This document shows positions 36,131 to 47,510 of a stretch of DNA of 64,000 bases, piece after piece. Numbering within the stretch: the first letter of the stretch is position 1; every line of letters starts with the position of its first letter. Below the pieces are notes generated by a model. That model was not told the DNA's origin, did not search any database, and was given only the letters and a program-made list of their open reading frames with translations. Where the stretch lies: NCBI GenBank assembly GCA_017165825.1, contig CM029367.1:2205763-2269762 (forward strand). Direction: 5' to 3'. This DNA is from Hepsetus odoe. Taxonomy: Eukaryota > Chordata > Actinopteri > Characiformes > Hepsetidae. A program made the translations under genes and the position numbers.

Positions 36131-37372
36131 ATCTCTTTATTTAAAATCTCATAAAAACTAATCTTTTTAGGTTTTCTTATTTATGAAATGTTAGAAAAAT
36201 TATTTGGAATTATTCTATTGTATTCTATAAAAAACCTACTTGACTTATTACTAAGGGTGAAATCTTTTATGTCTCTGTTAGGTCTAGCTGTTATAAATTG
36301 AACCTTTCAAGAAATAATCTATTTCAGATGTAACAAACAGATATTGCCTCGAAATTTCAGTCTCCATTGCTTACCATAAAATACACACTTTGCTTTCCTT
36401 GCAAATATACAGAGGGCATGAAAATGAGCCATTTTTACATAAACTGACTGTTTCATCAAGGGTTTCGGTTTGGTTCATTTAGAGAGCAGGTAAAAGGAGC
36501 TGTGCTTCTGCAGAACTGAAAGTCTTCCCAGTCCATTCCTCCCTCCCTTCAGGTTAGGAAACAGGACATGAGCGGTTTGTATCTCAACTTTGGGCATTAG
36601 ACATCTATCCAAAGGTTCAAAGTCAGTAAGCAATGATGCAATAAAGTTATTTATACTCTGGGTAAACAGACTCTGGAATGTCAATGTTGGAAATTTTTTT
36701 TTTTCTCTTTTCTTTTTTTTTTAATTCAACTATTTTTAATAGATGTGACATTTTTAAGTGACCATACAGCTACGATAAGGCAAACTTTTAGTTGAAATTG
36801 AAAGGATAAACCACAAAATAAAAACTGGGGTTATAAGTTTACCAAAAGGCCCAAATTAAGTACAAAAGTTGCAAGACACAGAAAGAAATTACACTAGACT
36901 TTATTCTTAATAAAGCTAATATTCTCCCCTAGTTGGAGTTTTGTTGTTTGTTCATTATTGTTGAGATTTGCGTGTGGCTTTGGGAGCGAATGGCTTCAGA
37001 ACTGCTTTTCAACATTGTATCACTTTGCTACTTTTCTTTTGTGAGTTGATGTATAAGTTGGAAGTTAAACATTCTTTGAAATGAAAGCACAAGTCTGATC
37101 ATTCTTGATTCAAAGGTCCAAGAACTTTGTGGCACAGTGTGATCGAGGTCAATATTTCTATAATGTTAAAAATCGATTTTTAAATCTGCAAATTACTCTT
37201 CGGAGCTTGAATTATTTTTACCTGATTTTTAAACACCTCACACTCTAAAATAAGCAATCATTATTTATATTTCTGAAAGCGTTCTCTGTTTACAGCATTT
37301 TTTCACACCTGCCTAAAACATTTGCACAGTGCTGTATATATATATTTAGAAAGAAAGATAGAGAGGCAGATC

Positions 37373-37403
<31 letters not shown>

Positions 37404-38282
37404 TAGACAAGCAGATCAGATAGACAGACAGACAGACAGAATTTTTCTTCTTTGCAAATATTACTTAATTTTTTTTTTACTCCTGCTCTACCAAATGCTG
37501 AAAAAAAAATGTAATAGATTTTAATGCCCTGGCATTACATAGTTAGTATGCCATAACCTGGGTTCATTAAGTCCAGCAAAAGAAAGAGACACTGTAGTTT
37601 CTTTAATAGGGCAGATTTTATTGTTTTAATTATATATTAGATCTAATATTCCTTCATGTAGATGAGCACTTGAGAGTTGTGTGTCCATGAATTCTGTCTG
37701 GAACCCATTTCTTTGATGCTTTCTGCAGGCGAAAAGTGGTTTTGAAAAGAGTTTTGAGATTAAACAAGAAAAGTATTAGATGTGATTGAAACAAGGGCTT
37801 CCTTACTCAAACTCAGCTCTAAAGCAGTGCTGAAGGGGACTTAAGTAGCTTCTAGATGGCCCCACCACTGCTCACTCAACTGCTGCACACAGATGTTGGC
37901 AGCACCGGTTGTCTCAGCACAACAGAAGATGAGGAGATGAGTTGGCATGGTTTGGTTACTGGTACTGCAGCTTTTCATTGTTTTGGAGATAACTCGGCCA
38001 CCCAGGACAAAAGCAATGTACCGTGACCCGTAAACTATCAAATTTACAGTAAAACTCATTCATAATTGTGCAACAAACCTTAAAGTCTGACTGTGAATAT
38101 TTGGCCAAAAAAGCTGTGAAAGTCTTCTACTGACCAGTTAAGTTTACATTTGACTGAAAAAACTTCATATTAATGCAAACGAGTGTTGATTCACTTTGAA
38201 ATCCATCTGATATGTCGGTCAGACTGTAATCGTTTATAGTTTGACTCTGAAATTTGAGAACACTTTTTCCTGGCCAGAGATT

Positions 38283-39903
38283 TTAGATCATGCTGAAATA
38301 GGCTGATAAACAAGATAAACAAGCTCTCGACGTCTTGCCAACAGACTGTGGGATGGCAACAGTACTGCCAGCCACCACCCCTCCACCGTTAGCCACAGCT
38401 GCAGTAGACATCATCCAAGAGGCCACAGATCCGGCTGCTATGCCACTAGCAGTGTCAGCTGCTGAAATCGCAGCTGGTGCCAAGGCCACGGTGCCGACTT
38501 GAGGTGACAGTCAAACAAACAGAAAGAAGACATTTGGCCTCATTTCTTTAAGTGGAAAGCCTTTACAAATAAAAAAGCAAAAAAAACTGATAGGTCATAC
38601 CTGGTGAGATACACAAGCTCCTTGCAATGTTAAAAAGCACTCCAGTTTGGCTGAATTTCCTCAGTGTCTGGTTTCTCTACTTTAATCACGAAACCCTTGT
38701 TTTAGTTATAATTTAGACCCAGCTAAACACAGGCTCCCAGATGGTGGCTCTTTTGCTTTCACTGCATTTGCTACGCAATGTACTCTTTCCTCCATTTTTT
38801 AGAGCATGTCATCCAGTCATTAGGGATCTTTGCTTACTAAAAATGAGTTACATTTGAAAAGATGCGAGTGGTTTTAGCGCTTATTAACTACTTCTTTGGT
38901 TTTCTTCTTTTGGCTGTTCCGTACTTGGGTCTACCACAGCCCGGATCATCTGTTTACATTTCTTCCGGTCCATTGCTTCACTGCTTCTTCCTCCTTCAAA
39001 CCAACCACCTGCATGTGTTCTCTAATCTACTTCTTAAACGCAGTGGGTTTAAGGAATAAAAGATGTCGTTTGTGTGTGTGTATATATTTTATATAATGAA
39101 TCCCAGATATATAATGCCATTGATGGTTTGTTATAACTTTTATAGAAGTAAAATGTACATCTTTTATTCCTTAAAGTAAGTATTTTACTTCTATAAAGAT
39201 CTTTCAAACCATCAATAACATCTATATATACACACACACTAGATACGCTGCAGAACTTGACAAACAGGTATCACCAAATTCATTCCACCATGTCTGCTGT
39301 TTAGCATCATCATCGTTCTGCATAAGATGTTTGGAGAGAAAGAGCTGTTTTTGTGCTGTAGATTCCTCATTCCATTCACTAACACTGCAGACCTACAGAG
39401 GAATCTAGAAACTTTAATGACTAGTACTTATTTGAAGGGCTTTGGAAAAAAATAAAAAGTGGAACCCTTCCTTTAAGTGTGAAGGGTAAAGAGCCATGAA
39501 GATTATTCTTTTTTTTTTTTTTTTTATAGACAATTTTAGACAAAAAAAAAGAGTTTTATGCAAGCGTATGCCTTATCTTAATGTGTAGGCCTGTTTCTGG
39601 ATATTTTCGTGAACCAAACAAATACTCTGAAAGTCTTAAACACGCATCATTGCTCTTTGAAACTGGGAAAAGAACAAAAGTATGGACTGCCGGGTAACAA
39701 ACTACTTAACATCAGTATAGCATGAAACAGATTTAAGACCAAAACACAAAACAGATCTTGCCCACCTGCTCCTGTATTGCTACTAAAATTGTCACTGTGT
39801 AAGAAAAGAGAAAGAATAAGCAAAGGTTAATAAATCAGCGTTATCTAAAGCCATGTAGACAGATCCTCATCCAGTCAGTCCAACACTCTTCACTTACTCC
39901 AGT
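38283..39903 (-). pseudogene. ISG12/IFI27-like gene, copy B (disrupted)
   Basis: 38283-38505 encodes GTVALAPAAISAA, SGIAAGSVASWMMSTAAVAN and GGGVVAGSTVAIPQSVG, the more complete ISG12 motif. The upstream start exon reads ATGACTGGA (one base fewer than copy A) and the microexon has 17 nt instead of 18. Splicing as in copy A would give a stop after three codons. After QSVG the expected donor is GCAAGA rather than GTAAGA. A degraded version of copy A's C-terminus (GVGGAILEAFT-like) remains at about 37,850-37,890. Either a true pseudogene or a poorly polished assembly copy. Confidence 0.8.
39070..39240. repeat. Local inversion/foldback inside copy B
   Basis: The copy A segment TTACTTCTATAAAAGTTATA...ACCATCAA appears reversed in copy B at 39119-39162 (TGATGGTTTGTTATAACTTT) and again forward at 39182-39217 (TATTTTACTTCTATAAAGAT). 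The two arms face each other and could form a hairpin. Confidence 0.75.
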
Positions 39904-41725
39904 CATTGTGTCAATGCTGCAAAACTCTGTCTCTGCTGCTAATTATCTGGTGAGCTGCTCTTCTGAGGAAACAAACTCAACGCTCTGTGCTTCAGCCCTC
40001 CGCTGTGTTTTTCGGTATTTTAACAGGATGAGACCGTTTCTACCATCTCTGTTGACAGCAGAAGAGGACACCAAGCCTGACCAGTCCTGTTACGTTTCTT
40101 ACGGCGCACATTAACTGGAGAATTTTCTGGATTTGGTGACTGTCAAAAACATAAATAGTCATATTTTATTTTAGAGTTTTATAAACTGGCTATACATGTG
40201 CAACAAAAAGGACAATAGTTGGTTCAGTAAAAACTTGTCTGGAAAAATAACCCACAAGCAATCTGATCTATACTAACCAGCAATAGTCTGATCATACCAA
40301 ACAACGATCTGATCTATACCAAACAACTAATGAACCAAGCAATAACCAAACAGCGATCTGATCTATACCAACTAACCAACCAATGATCTGATCAATAATA
40401 ACAGACCAGCCAACCCACCAATCAAGCAACCAACACACAGATGATCTGATCCATACCAACCAACCAAGCAACCACCAATCAGTGATCTGATCTATACCAA
40501 CCTATAAACCAATGACCAACCAACCAACCTTAATTGCTTTATTTAAAATCTCATAAAGAAGAATCTTTTTAGGCTTTCTTATTTATTAGGTATTCTATAA
40601 AAAAAACCTACTTGACTTATTACTAAGGGTGTCACCTTTATGTCTCTGTTCGTCTAGCTGTTATTTATAAATTGAACTTTTCAAGAAATAATCTATTTCC
40701 AGATGTAACCAAACAGATATTACCTCAGTAAATTTCCGTCTCCATTGCTTACCATTAAATACACACTTGCTTTCCTTGCAAATATACAGAGGGCATGAAA
40801 ATGAGCCATTTTTGCATAAGTGGACTGTTTCATCAAGGGTTTCGCTTTGGTTTATTTAGAGAGCAGGTAAAAGGTGGTGTTCTTCTGCAGAACTGAAAGT
40901 CCTCCCAGTTCATTCCTCCCTCCCTTTAGGTTAGGACACAAAACATGAGCCGGGACGTCTCAACTTTGGACATTAGACATCTATCCAAAGGTTTAAAAGT
41001 CAGTTAAAGCAATGATGCAATAAAGTTATTTATACTCTGGGAAAACAGACTCTGGAATGACAATGTTGGAAACAACTACACTAACAATTTTTCTTTTCTT
41101 TTTTTATACAACTATTTTTTAAAGGCCTATTTTTAATAGATGTGACAAACAGCTACGATAAGGCAAACTTTTACTTAAAATTGAAAGGATAGAGCCTAAA
41201 ATAAAAATTTGGAGTTAAAAGTTTACCAAAAAGGCCCAAATTAAGAACAAATGTTGCAAGACACAGAAAGAAATTACACTAGACTTTATTCTTAATAAAG
41301 CAAATATTCTCCCCTGCGTTGGAGTTTGTTGTTGTTCACATTATTGTTGAGTTTACGTGTCGCTTTGTGAGAGACGAATGGCTTCAGAAATGGTTTTCAA
41401 AAATCTGCTTGTGTCAAAAAACCTAAAGGAATCCATCATGAATGCCAGATCATGTCATTAAAAGGCCATGTCCCAAATCACTGTGACTAGTTATGTTATT
41501 CAGCGTTGTATGTTACTTTCTTTTGTGAGTTGATGTACCAAGTTGGAAGTTAAACACACTTTGAAATGAAAGCACAGTCTGATCCATTCTTGATTCAAAG
41601 GTCCAGAACTGTGGCACAGTGTGATCGGGGTCAATATTCCACCTTAATGTTAAAAAATCGATTTTTAAATCTGCAAATTACTCTTCGGGAAACAGGTATT
41701 TTTTCTTGATTTTTTAAACACCTTT

Positions 41726-42140
41726 TGTTAAATAATTAGATATGTTTATATAATTATTAGAATTTAATAATTGTTTTATTTAGTTTAGTTATTTTTAAAA
41801 ACAAGGGGTCGTTTCACCCAGTTTTAAACTTACTTTAAAGGGACTACAAAACGTCGCGACCTGATTACGTCACTACCGCACAGCCAGCCGAGGCACGGGC
41901 TCCAGATCAATGGGATTTGTAGTTTTTCTTGTTTGTGACGCCCGTACGACTCAAAGTTCTGCGCTACTACGGCGTGTACGTAGCTGTTGCACTTGTGTAG
42001 TAGCGAAAAACACCGATTCACATAAGTTCATGCTTTATAACCCCTTTTAAAACAAGCTTTAAGAAAAAAATCACCACAGGCGATTTTTGAAAACCAGTTC
42101 TGAAGACAGTCATATTTCACATGTGGGCTCGGCCTTTAAG
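41726..42140. other. CpG-containing segment with CRE-like site
   Basis: Contains GATTACGTCACTACC (CRE half-site ACGTCA) and GGGATTTGTAGTTTTTC. No exon can be supported; the 41830-42021 open frame is unrecognised. Confidence 0.35.
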
Positions 42141-42160
42141 CGTCTACTGCCCTCTTGTGG
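42141..42160 (-). promoter_or_regulatory. Candidate CTCF site
   Basis: Minus strand CCACAAGAGGGCAGTAGACG, a close fit to the core CTCF consensus CCA(S)(Y)AGRKGGCR. Lies between the ISG12 duplication and marcksl1. Confidence 0.55.
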
Positions 42161-42220
42161 TGAAAATCTGTTATTGCAGTAAACGAATGTTCGCGCAGAA
42201 AAAATAGAACAAGGGAAACC

Positions 42221-42430
42221 GAAAGTGACTATTTTGGATACCAAATACACCCTCTGTATTTAACACACACACACCGTGCAGCGGCGAAGAGCCACATCCA
42301 GCACCTGGACAGCAGTGATGGGGACGGTACCTTGCTCAAGGCTACCTCAGGGCACCCCGAGTCCAGGACTCGAACCCACGACCTTCTGAACCTGAGGCCT
42401 CGTCCCTAAACACTAAGCCAACGCTGCCCC
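42221..42430 (-). mobile_element. SINE family A
   Basis: GAAAGTGACTATTTT tail, GGGACGGTACCTTGCTCAAG, box B GGACTCGAACCCACG, and a head ending AACGCTGCCCCA. Confidence 0.9.
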
Positions 42431-43030
42431 ATTTGACTGCATCACTGTAAGGAATTCATGTTGGGATGATTTTCTTTTGGTTTATTGGCCACTTTTTGTG
42501 CTCTGACACTCCAGTCAAGAAATGAAAATGGAGCTGGCACCATTTTAACCGGCACCCATGCATCCTGCACGAGATTTCCCTTTTCAAAAATGTTTCTCAT
42601 GATGCATCGTGAAGGAGGGATGAGCCTTTCAAACATGTTTTTCAAGTACATTGAAAGAAATGTGATCGAAATGCATAATGATGATCTCAAGTTTTAGGTC
42701 TGAGCTCCCTCATCAGAAGGGAAACCTGGATACTCAGCAAATTTGAGAAATTTACAGAAAAATAGCAGTTTTCCATAAATTTCATCCCAATGAAAATGAT
42801 CAAAACTGGCATGTTCCGTGTTGGACTCGAATCCCAACATTTCGGTTAAACCCAACGGCCTGAAACCGACAGCCCACCTTTTCCTGGCAAATTAGACACA
42901 TGCCAAGTGTCTCTCTTCAGCACCGTCCTGTATTTGTAGTGACGATCCACTTGAAGGAGAACGTGCTCAACAGACCAGCGTGTGCGTGAAACGTGACCCA
43001 AACGAGTGAGCGGAGTGATGCTGGATTAAT
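42431..43030. other. No feature recognised
   Basis: The open frames at 42442-42697 on both strands show no domain. Sequence appears unique. Confidence 0.4.
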
Positions 43031-43032
43031 TA

Positions 43033-43293
43033 GGGGGCAGCGGTGGCCCAGTGTTTAGGGAGTTGGCTCCAGCATCAGAGGATTATGGGTTTAAGTCCCA
43101 GATCGGTAGTTTGCCCCGATGTACCCTTGAGTAAGGTACCGTCCCCATCACTGCTCCCTGGGCAGTTTCAATAGCTGCCCCCTGCTGCAGGTGTGCATGT
43201 GTGGGTTAAATGCAGAGGTGTAACTTCATTGTGGTTCAGTGTTGTGCCGCGTTTCACAATGACGAGAAGGGTCACTTTCACTTTCACTTTCAC
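43033..43293 (+). mobile_element. SINE family A, full length
   Basis: GGGGGCAGCGGTGGCCCAGT, GGGTTTAAGTCCCAG, the CAATAGCTGCCCCCTGCTGC core and a CACTTTCACTTTCAC tail. Confidence 0.93.
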
Positions 43294-43299
43294 AGACAC

Positions 43300-43880
43300 C
43301 AATCAACCCAGCGAGCTGGCGATCGGCCCTTGACTTACCCGAAAGATGTTCGTTCGTCTTCTGCTCGCTCGGTTCAGAGAGATTCTGAATCCAGTAACGC
43401 AAGTCGTCCTTCTGTCGACGTCCGTCTCGATTTTCCTTCTTTCGACCTAAAGAGCTACAAAACGTCAGGCTCAAACTGTGAACTCATTTCTTTAAGCACT
43501 TTCCCGCTTTAAGATCTAGTTAGGAACTTCGTATTTGAAGCTCCTCTAAAACCGGTTGTGGGACGACATTGTTCTGCAGCTCAGTGCGGCCCCAAGGGTG
43601 GCCTCGGACTCGAGGAAGGTTGAGGGTTCGAGTCCCGGTCCAGTGAACCAGGAAATCCTGTGCTACCCTTCTACAGTTCTGAAGATCGTCGAGTCGGCAT
43701 GTTTTGAGGGGCTGATAGAAAGAACCTCCCTAAACTCTGGAGACGCTCTTCACGGTGGTGTTCGGCCCCTGGGAGCCCCTTTCTGTGATCTAACACGCGC
43801 GTCTCCTGCTAAAGAGCAAAGGAAAGGAAGGAAGCGAATCGAAATGATAACAATAAAGTAAAAATCAAATGAGGATTCCA
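43300..43880. other. Intergenic, downstream of marcksl1
   Basis: Moderately GC-rich; open frames at 43210-43512 and 43556-43861 carry no recognised domain. TTCGAGTCCCGG at about 43,627 resembles a tRNA box B but no cloverleaf is evident. Confidence 0.4.
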
Positions 43881-43882
43881 CA

Positions 43883-44797
43883 TTTATTTGCCCTTGTTTT
43901 TTTTTTTTTTTACAATAAAACCAATTACATTTGAAAATGTTAGCAAAAAAAAAAAAAAAAAAGACAAATTATATACAGAGACGGACAGACGAAAAGAAGA
44001 AGCTGATAAAAGCAGTGTTTTTTTTGTATACCCCTACGTCATTCTCGGAGAAGTGAACACGGGAGAGCGCAGACGTGCTTTCAACTGGAGAAAAGAAAAA
44101 AGCCATTAAAGCCCAGACTAAATCTAAAAACCGTCCACTCTCCGAAGTCTCTGACTCTCCGCGCAGCACTACATACTTGCTTGCGGTTTTTTCTTCTTTT
44201 TTCTTTTATTCAGGGGTAAAAACGGAGGAATGTTGAGCTTTTAAAAACAAAGAAAACTATTTTTAAAAGAAGGTTCACATTGTCCATCAACCGTCGTCTC
44301 TTTATCGACGACGATTTGTCAACTTGCTCGTCTGCCACCGATATCCAAGGAGTCAAGATGGGGGGAAGAAAAAAAAAGGGCTATGAGACGTTTTACTCCG
44401 GACACCAATCCCGATCCATTTCCGACAACATCTTTTCTCCCGTCGCAGTCCCGATGTGTACGTTACAAAAAGAGGAGGCGTCCGAGTCCGTCCCCCGTCC
44501 ACGACAGCAGAGCTCCGGGGGGCGGAGCTCCGGCGACGGGGGAGGAGCTGAGGAAACAGGCAGTGAACTTAGTGGCTGTATCGACGAACGTGGAGCTTTA
44601 TCGCCGGCTCATCTTCTCTGTAGTAACTGCTGTAACTTCAAATAACGCGGCACAAGTCTCATATATATATTTATATATATATTTTATATATTTCAATCTT
44701 AAAAAAAGGAAAAAAAAAGTAAAGAAAAACAAACAAAAAGAAAAAAAAAAAAAAGAAAGAAAGGGGAAAACAGTCCAGTCGCGGCAGGGGGGCGAGG
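43883..44797 (-). terminator. marcksl1: marcksl1 3' UTR and candidate poly(A) signals
   Basis: AATAAA on the minus strand at 44205-44210 and 43883-43888. The 3' UTR holds U-rich and A-rich runs (about 44,180-44,210 and 44,700-44,760) and a (TA)n stretch at 44,660-44,690. Which site is used is not known. Confidence 0.5.
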
Positions 44798-45352
44798 TCA
44801 CTCTGCGGCTGGCTCCTCGGTTGTGGCGGGTGCGGGTTCGGCGGCGGGGGCCTCCTCGGATTCGGCGCTCTCTTCTGTGGGTGTGGCCTCTGCTGCAGGG
44901 GCTGGATCCTCTGCCTTAGGCTCCGCCTCTGCCTCGGGCGCCTCCGCTGCCTCCTCGGTGGGTTCTGCAGGCACCTCGACAGCAGGCTCAGCAGCCGCCT
45001 CCTCTTCTTCGGTCTCCTTGGCGGCGTGGCCGTTCTCCTCTACGGTGGGCGACGCTGCCTCATCCGCCGCCGCCGCCTCCTCCTCGCTGCCCTTCTTTCC
45101 CTTCTTGAACGAGAGGCCCTTGAACTTGAATGAGTTCTTCAGGGAGAACTTCTTCTTCTTCTTTGTGGCCTCCTTGGTCGCCTCCCCGTCCGCTTTAGGG
45201 GCCTCTCCCTCCGTGGCGGGCGCGGCTTCAATGGCGTCCCCGGTCTCTGTCGTCTCCTTGGCGACTTCGGCGGCACCATTGCCGTCGGCCGCTACTTCCT
45301 CTCCCTCTGGTTTGGCCGACACGTCTCCGTTCGTTTTCACGTGGCCGTTCTC
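44798..45352 (-). CDS. marcksl1: marcksl1 exon 2
   Basis: Starts [19 protein letters not shown], includes the effector domain and an acidic Ala/Pro/Glu tail ending TTEEPAAE and stop. Its complement has a 198-codon Ala/Ser-rich open frame, which is a composition shadow. Confidence 0.95.
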   Translation of the reverse strand, partial: ENGHVKTNGDVSAKPEGEEVAADGNGAAEVAKETTETGDAIEAAPATEGEAPKADGEATKEATKKKKKFSLKNSFKFKGLSFKKGKKGSEEEAAAADEAASPTVEENGHAAKETEEEEAAAEPAVEVPAEPTEEAAEAPEAEAEPKAEDPAPAAEATPTEESAESEEAPAAEPAPATTEEPAAE

Positions 45353-47107
45353 CTGGAGACAAAATCAAAGAAGGTATATCAGGAGATCGAACTGTTTACT
45401 TTGCTTTATGACTTTTTAACTTCCGAAGCTAGAAGGGCTCTGAGCTTTTCACTGTGGACCTCTCAGTGGGACCTGCTTTCCTTTCCTCTGTCTGTAACAT
45501 GCACCTCGGCAGTTTCATCACATTGAATGAAAAATCCATAGTAGTTACAAGTTAATAGGGCTTTTATTTGCTCTGAAAAACAATCTCATTGCTATTGAAT
45601 GAACTCAGTGTTAGTGCCTCTTACAGAAATGTGAAAAACCATTACGTTACGTAGCAACGTAGAGCCTGTCAAACATCCCAGGCGCTAAACTACATCTCGC
45701 GCCCATGGCCACAACCAGTGAGAATGCATGATGTGAATGACAAGGGTTGTTGTTTTGGTCAATAGTGATGTGTGTGTGGTGAAGCTGCAGAAAAACTATA
45801 ATATATATTAATATATATTATATATATATTTTTTTTAAGTCCAGACAATGTCAAGGGAAGAAAAATGACAGAAATCCTGAAGCAGAATCCAGACAATGAC
45901 AAGCTACCTATTAAAGGACGTTAATTTTGTAAATTTTTGGATTGCTTTCACTCTGACTGTCTTATTCTATATCATAAACTATATATATATATATATATAT
46001 AAACACACACACACACATATACAGACTTCCAATTATATGCTTAGAAATTATGTTATAGGTGTAATTATCTGGTATAATCACTTCCCCAAGGTTGCATTTT
46101 TGACATAAAAAAGGATGTATATGTAAATTATCATATGTATTTATATGTGCAGTTCATGGCCTGACCACAGGGGTCGCTGTTTCCCCGTTTTGAACCGGCG
46201 CCGCTGCGACTGCGCGTCGTGGGCGACAGGGGGCGCTGCGGACCCGCGCTGATTCTTAGCGGGAGGAAACAAAGAGCCCGGCGGCGGCACGCGTCCCATC
46301 AGCGACTTAATGTCCGAAAAAATCAGAACCAGAAGGCGTCCGGGAATCTTCGCAGCGCTGCTCCATCATTCCGGATCACGGAGGGATTATTTTCTCTCAG
46401 ACGAAAACGGCGGAGTCTGAGCCGCTCGACGGATTTAATCCACACGCGCGCGGAGAAACGGCGCAAAACACACGCGTGCAGAACCGCCGCTGCCAAATAT
46501 TAAAAAAGATCATTTAAAACCAGGCGTGCCTTTGTGTGCGGGTGCGCACAACTGTGCGTTTGTGGTATCCCTCCGCAGCCCCTCCATTTGCATACCCTGC
46601 ACCCTTTTGTTCTAAAAGCTGGGTTGCCAGATCCCCGCCAAAACAAACACTGGGGATTTTTAAATCCATTCTTTGTTAAAAGTGAAAAAATAAACCTCGA
46701 TTTCATCCTCCCCGCTCAAAACAACCTCCAAAAATGCCCAAAACTCGCCTACAACCAGAATGTGCAGAAAAATCACTCAAACTGGACTTATATAGTCAGA
46801 CAAAAACACAAACCTAGAGATTTACATCGAAACAGCTTTAACTTAAAGATGAGGATTCCTCAGCCCACAGGCAACCCCCGCTGAAGAGCGCGTGTGAGAG
46901 AACGGACGATCCAGAGCGTGAGGGAGAAGGAGAGAGGATGAAAGAGTGAGACAGATGGATGGAGAGTGAGAGAATGAGAGAGAAGAGAAACTGCACTGCG
47001 AACAAAACTATCCGGGGAGGCGAATAAAAGGCTTAAAACGCACGTACCTGGCCGTTAGCTTTGGCTGCCTCGACCTCAACCCCGCCCTTAGACGCCTGAG
47101 AGCCCAT
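44798..47107 (-). CDS. marcksl1: MARCKS-like protein 1, two exons, 204 aa
   Basis: Exon 1 47048-47107 (20 codons, donor CAG|GTACGT) and exon 2 44798-45352 (acceptor TCTCCAG), phase 0. It begins MGSQASKGG: after Met removal Gly2 is the N-myristoylation site. [17 protein letters not shown] matches the MARCKSL1 N-terminus. The basic effector domain at residues ~84-108 ([16 protein letters not shown] then LSFKKGKKG) binds calmodulin, acidic phospholipids and actin, and holds PKC-site serines. Flanks are Ala/Glu-rich and disordered. Length is close to human MARCKSL1 (195 aa). Peripheral membrane protein linking the cortex to PKC signalling. Fish have two copies (a/b); which one this is cannot be told here. 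Confidence 0.95.
45353..47047 (-). other. marcksl1 intron
   Basis: About 1.7 kb. Contains AT-rich foldback sequence (45800-45832), (TA)n-(CA)n at 45980-46018, and a CpG-rich block from 46,190 to 46,500 that may be an intronic part of the CpG island. Two CTCF-like cores lie at its left edge. Confidence 0.75.
46162..46240 (+). promoter_or_regulatory. Pair of candidate CTCF sites in the marcksl1 intron
   Basis: TGACCACAGGGGTCGCTGT at about 46,162 and GGCGACAGGGGGCGCTGCG at 46222-46240, same orientation, about 60 bp apart. The second fits the AGGGGGCGCT core well. Opposite in orientation to the candidate at 42141-42160. Confidence 0.55.
47048..47107 (-). CDS. marcksl1: marcksl1 exon 1
   Basis: ATG at 47107; encodes [20 protein letters not shown]. 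Ends at the donor GTACGTG. Split at the same place (after ANGQ, before ENGHVK) as expected for the family. Confidence 0.93.
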
Positions 47108-47510
47108 CTTCGCTCAATAAAACCCCAAAATTTAGCAGGAAAAAATGGAAAGAGGCGTTGAAAAATATTGAACCCCCCGCGAAAGTGGTTCAGTTTCAGT
47201 GCGGTCGTTTTCTCCCCTCAGGAAGGTGAAATTCGGGACAGAAAGTCGTAGTAACGCATCCACGGCGAGAGCAGTGTGAGGCTGAGGAGATGCTGCTGAG
47301 ACTATTTGTGCCCTCAAGCTCCGCCCACCTGCCCATCCCCACACAACACTCCACCTAAGGACGAGGGCGGGGCTAATTATTCACGCGTATTGGTGTGGGC
47401 GTGGTTAGTGTGAATTTACTATTCCAGTTTATAGTGGAGTGGGCGGGGCCACGCGTACGAGTTGGTGACTTGCACTTGCTCAAAGGGGGCGGGGCTTCAG
47501 TACTACTCAG
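47108..47510 (-). promoter_or_regulatory. marcksl1: marcksl1 CpG-island promoter and 5' UTR
   Basis: GC boxes GGGCGGGGC at 47365-47373, 47441-47450 and 47485-47495, KLF-like GTGGGCGTGG at about 47,395, inverted CCAAT (ATTGG) at 47389-47393, and a minus-strand TATAAA at 47428-47433. The start site probably lies at about 47,300-47,400. Confidence 0.6.

Larger units (their letters stand above)
32885..37250. repeat. Segmental duplication copy A (~4.4 kb, direct tandem)
   Basis: Starts in the Tc1 end (AATCATTATTTATATTTCTG) and ends near 37,250 (GATTTTTAAACACCTC). Aligns by eye with 37251-41725 over its whole length, with a 26-bp minisatellite and an ISG12-like gene in both. Differs by two SINE insertions (33183-33423, 34211-34446) and by lacking about 0.5 kb present in copy B near 37,890-38,400. 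Confidence 0.9.
37251..41725. repeat. Segmental duplication copy B (~4.4 kb)
   Basis: Directly follows copy A: same Tc1 end (37251-37336), ISG12-like locus, LINE fragment and 26-bp array. Many single-base and short indels versus copy A. Also contains (CAGA)n at 37373-37440 and a local inverted segment at 39070-39220. Confidence 0.9.

Noticed and set aside
44823..45419. 198-codon Ala/Ser-rich open frame antisense to marcksl1.
   Set aside because: Shadow of the GC-rich Ala/Glu-coding exon on the other strand.
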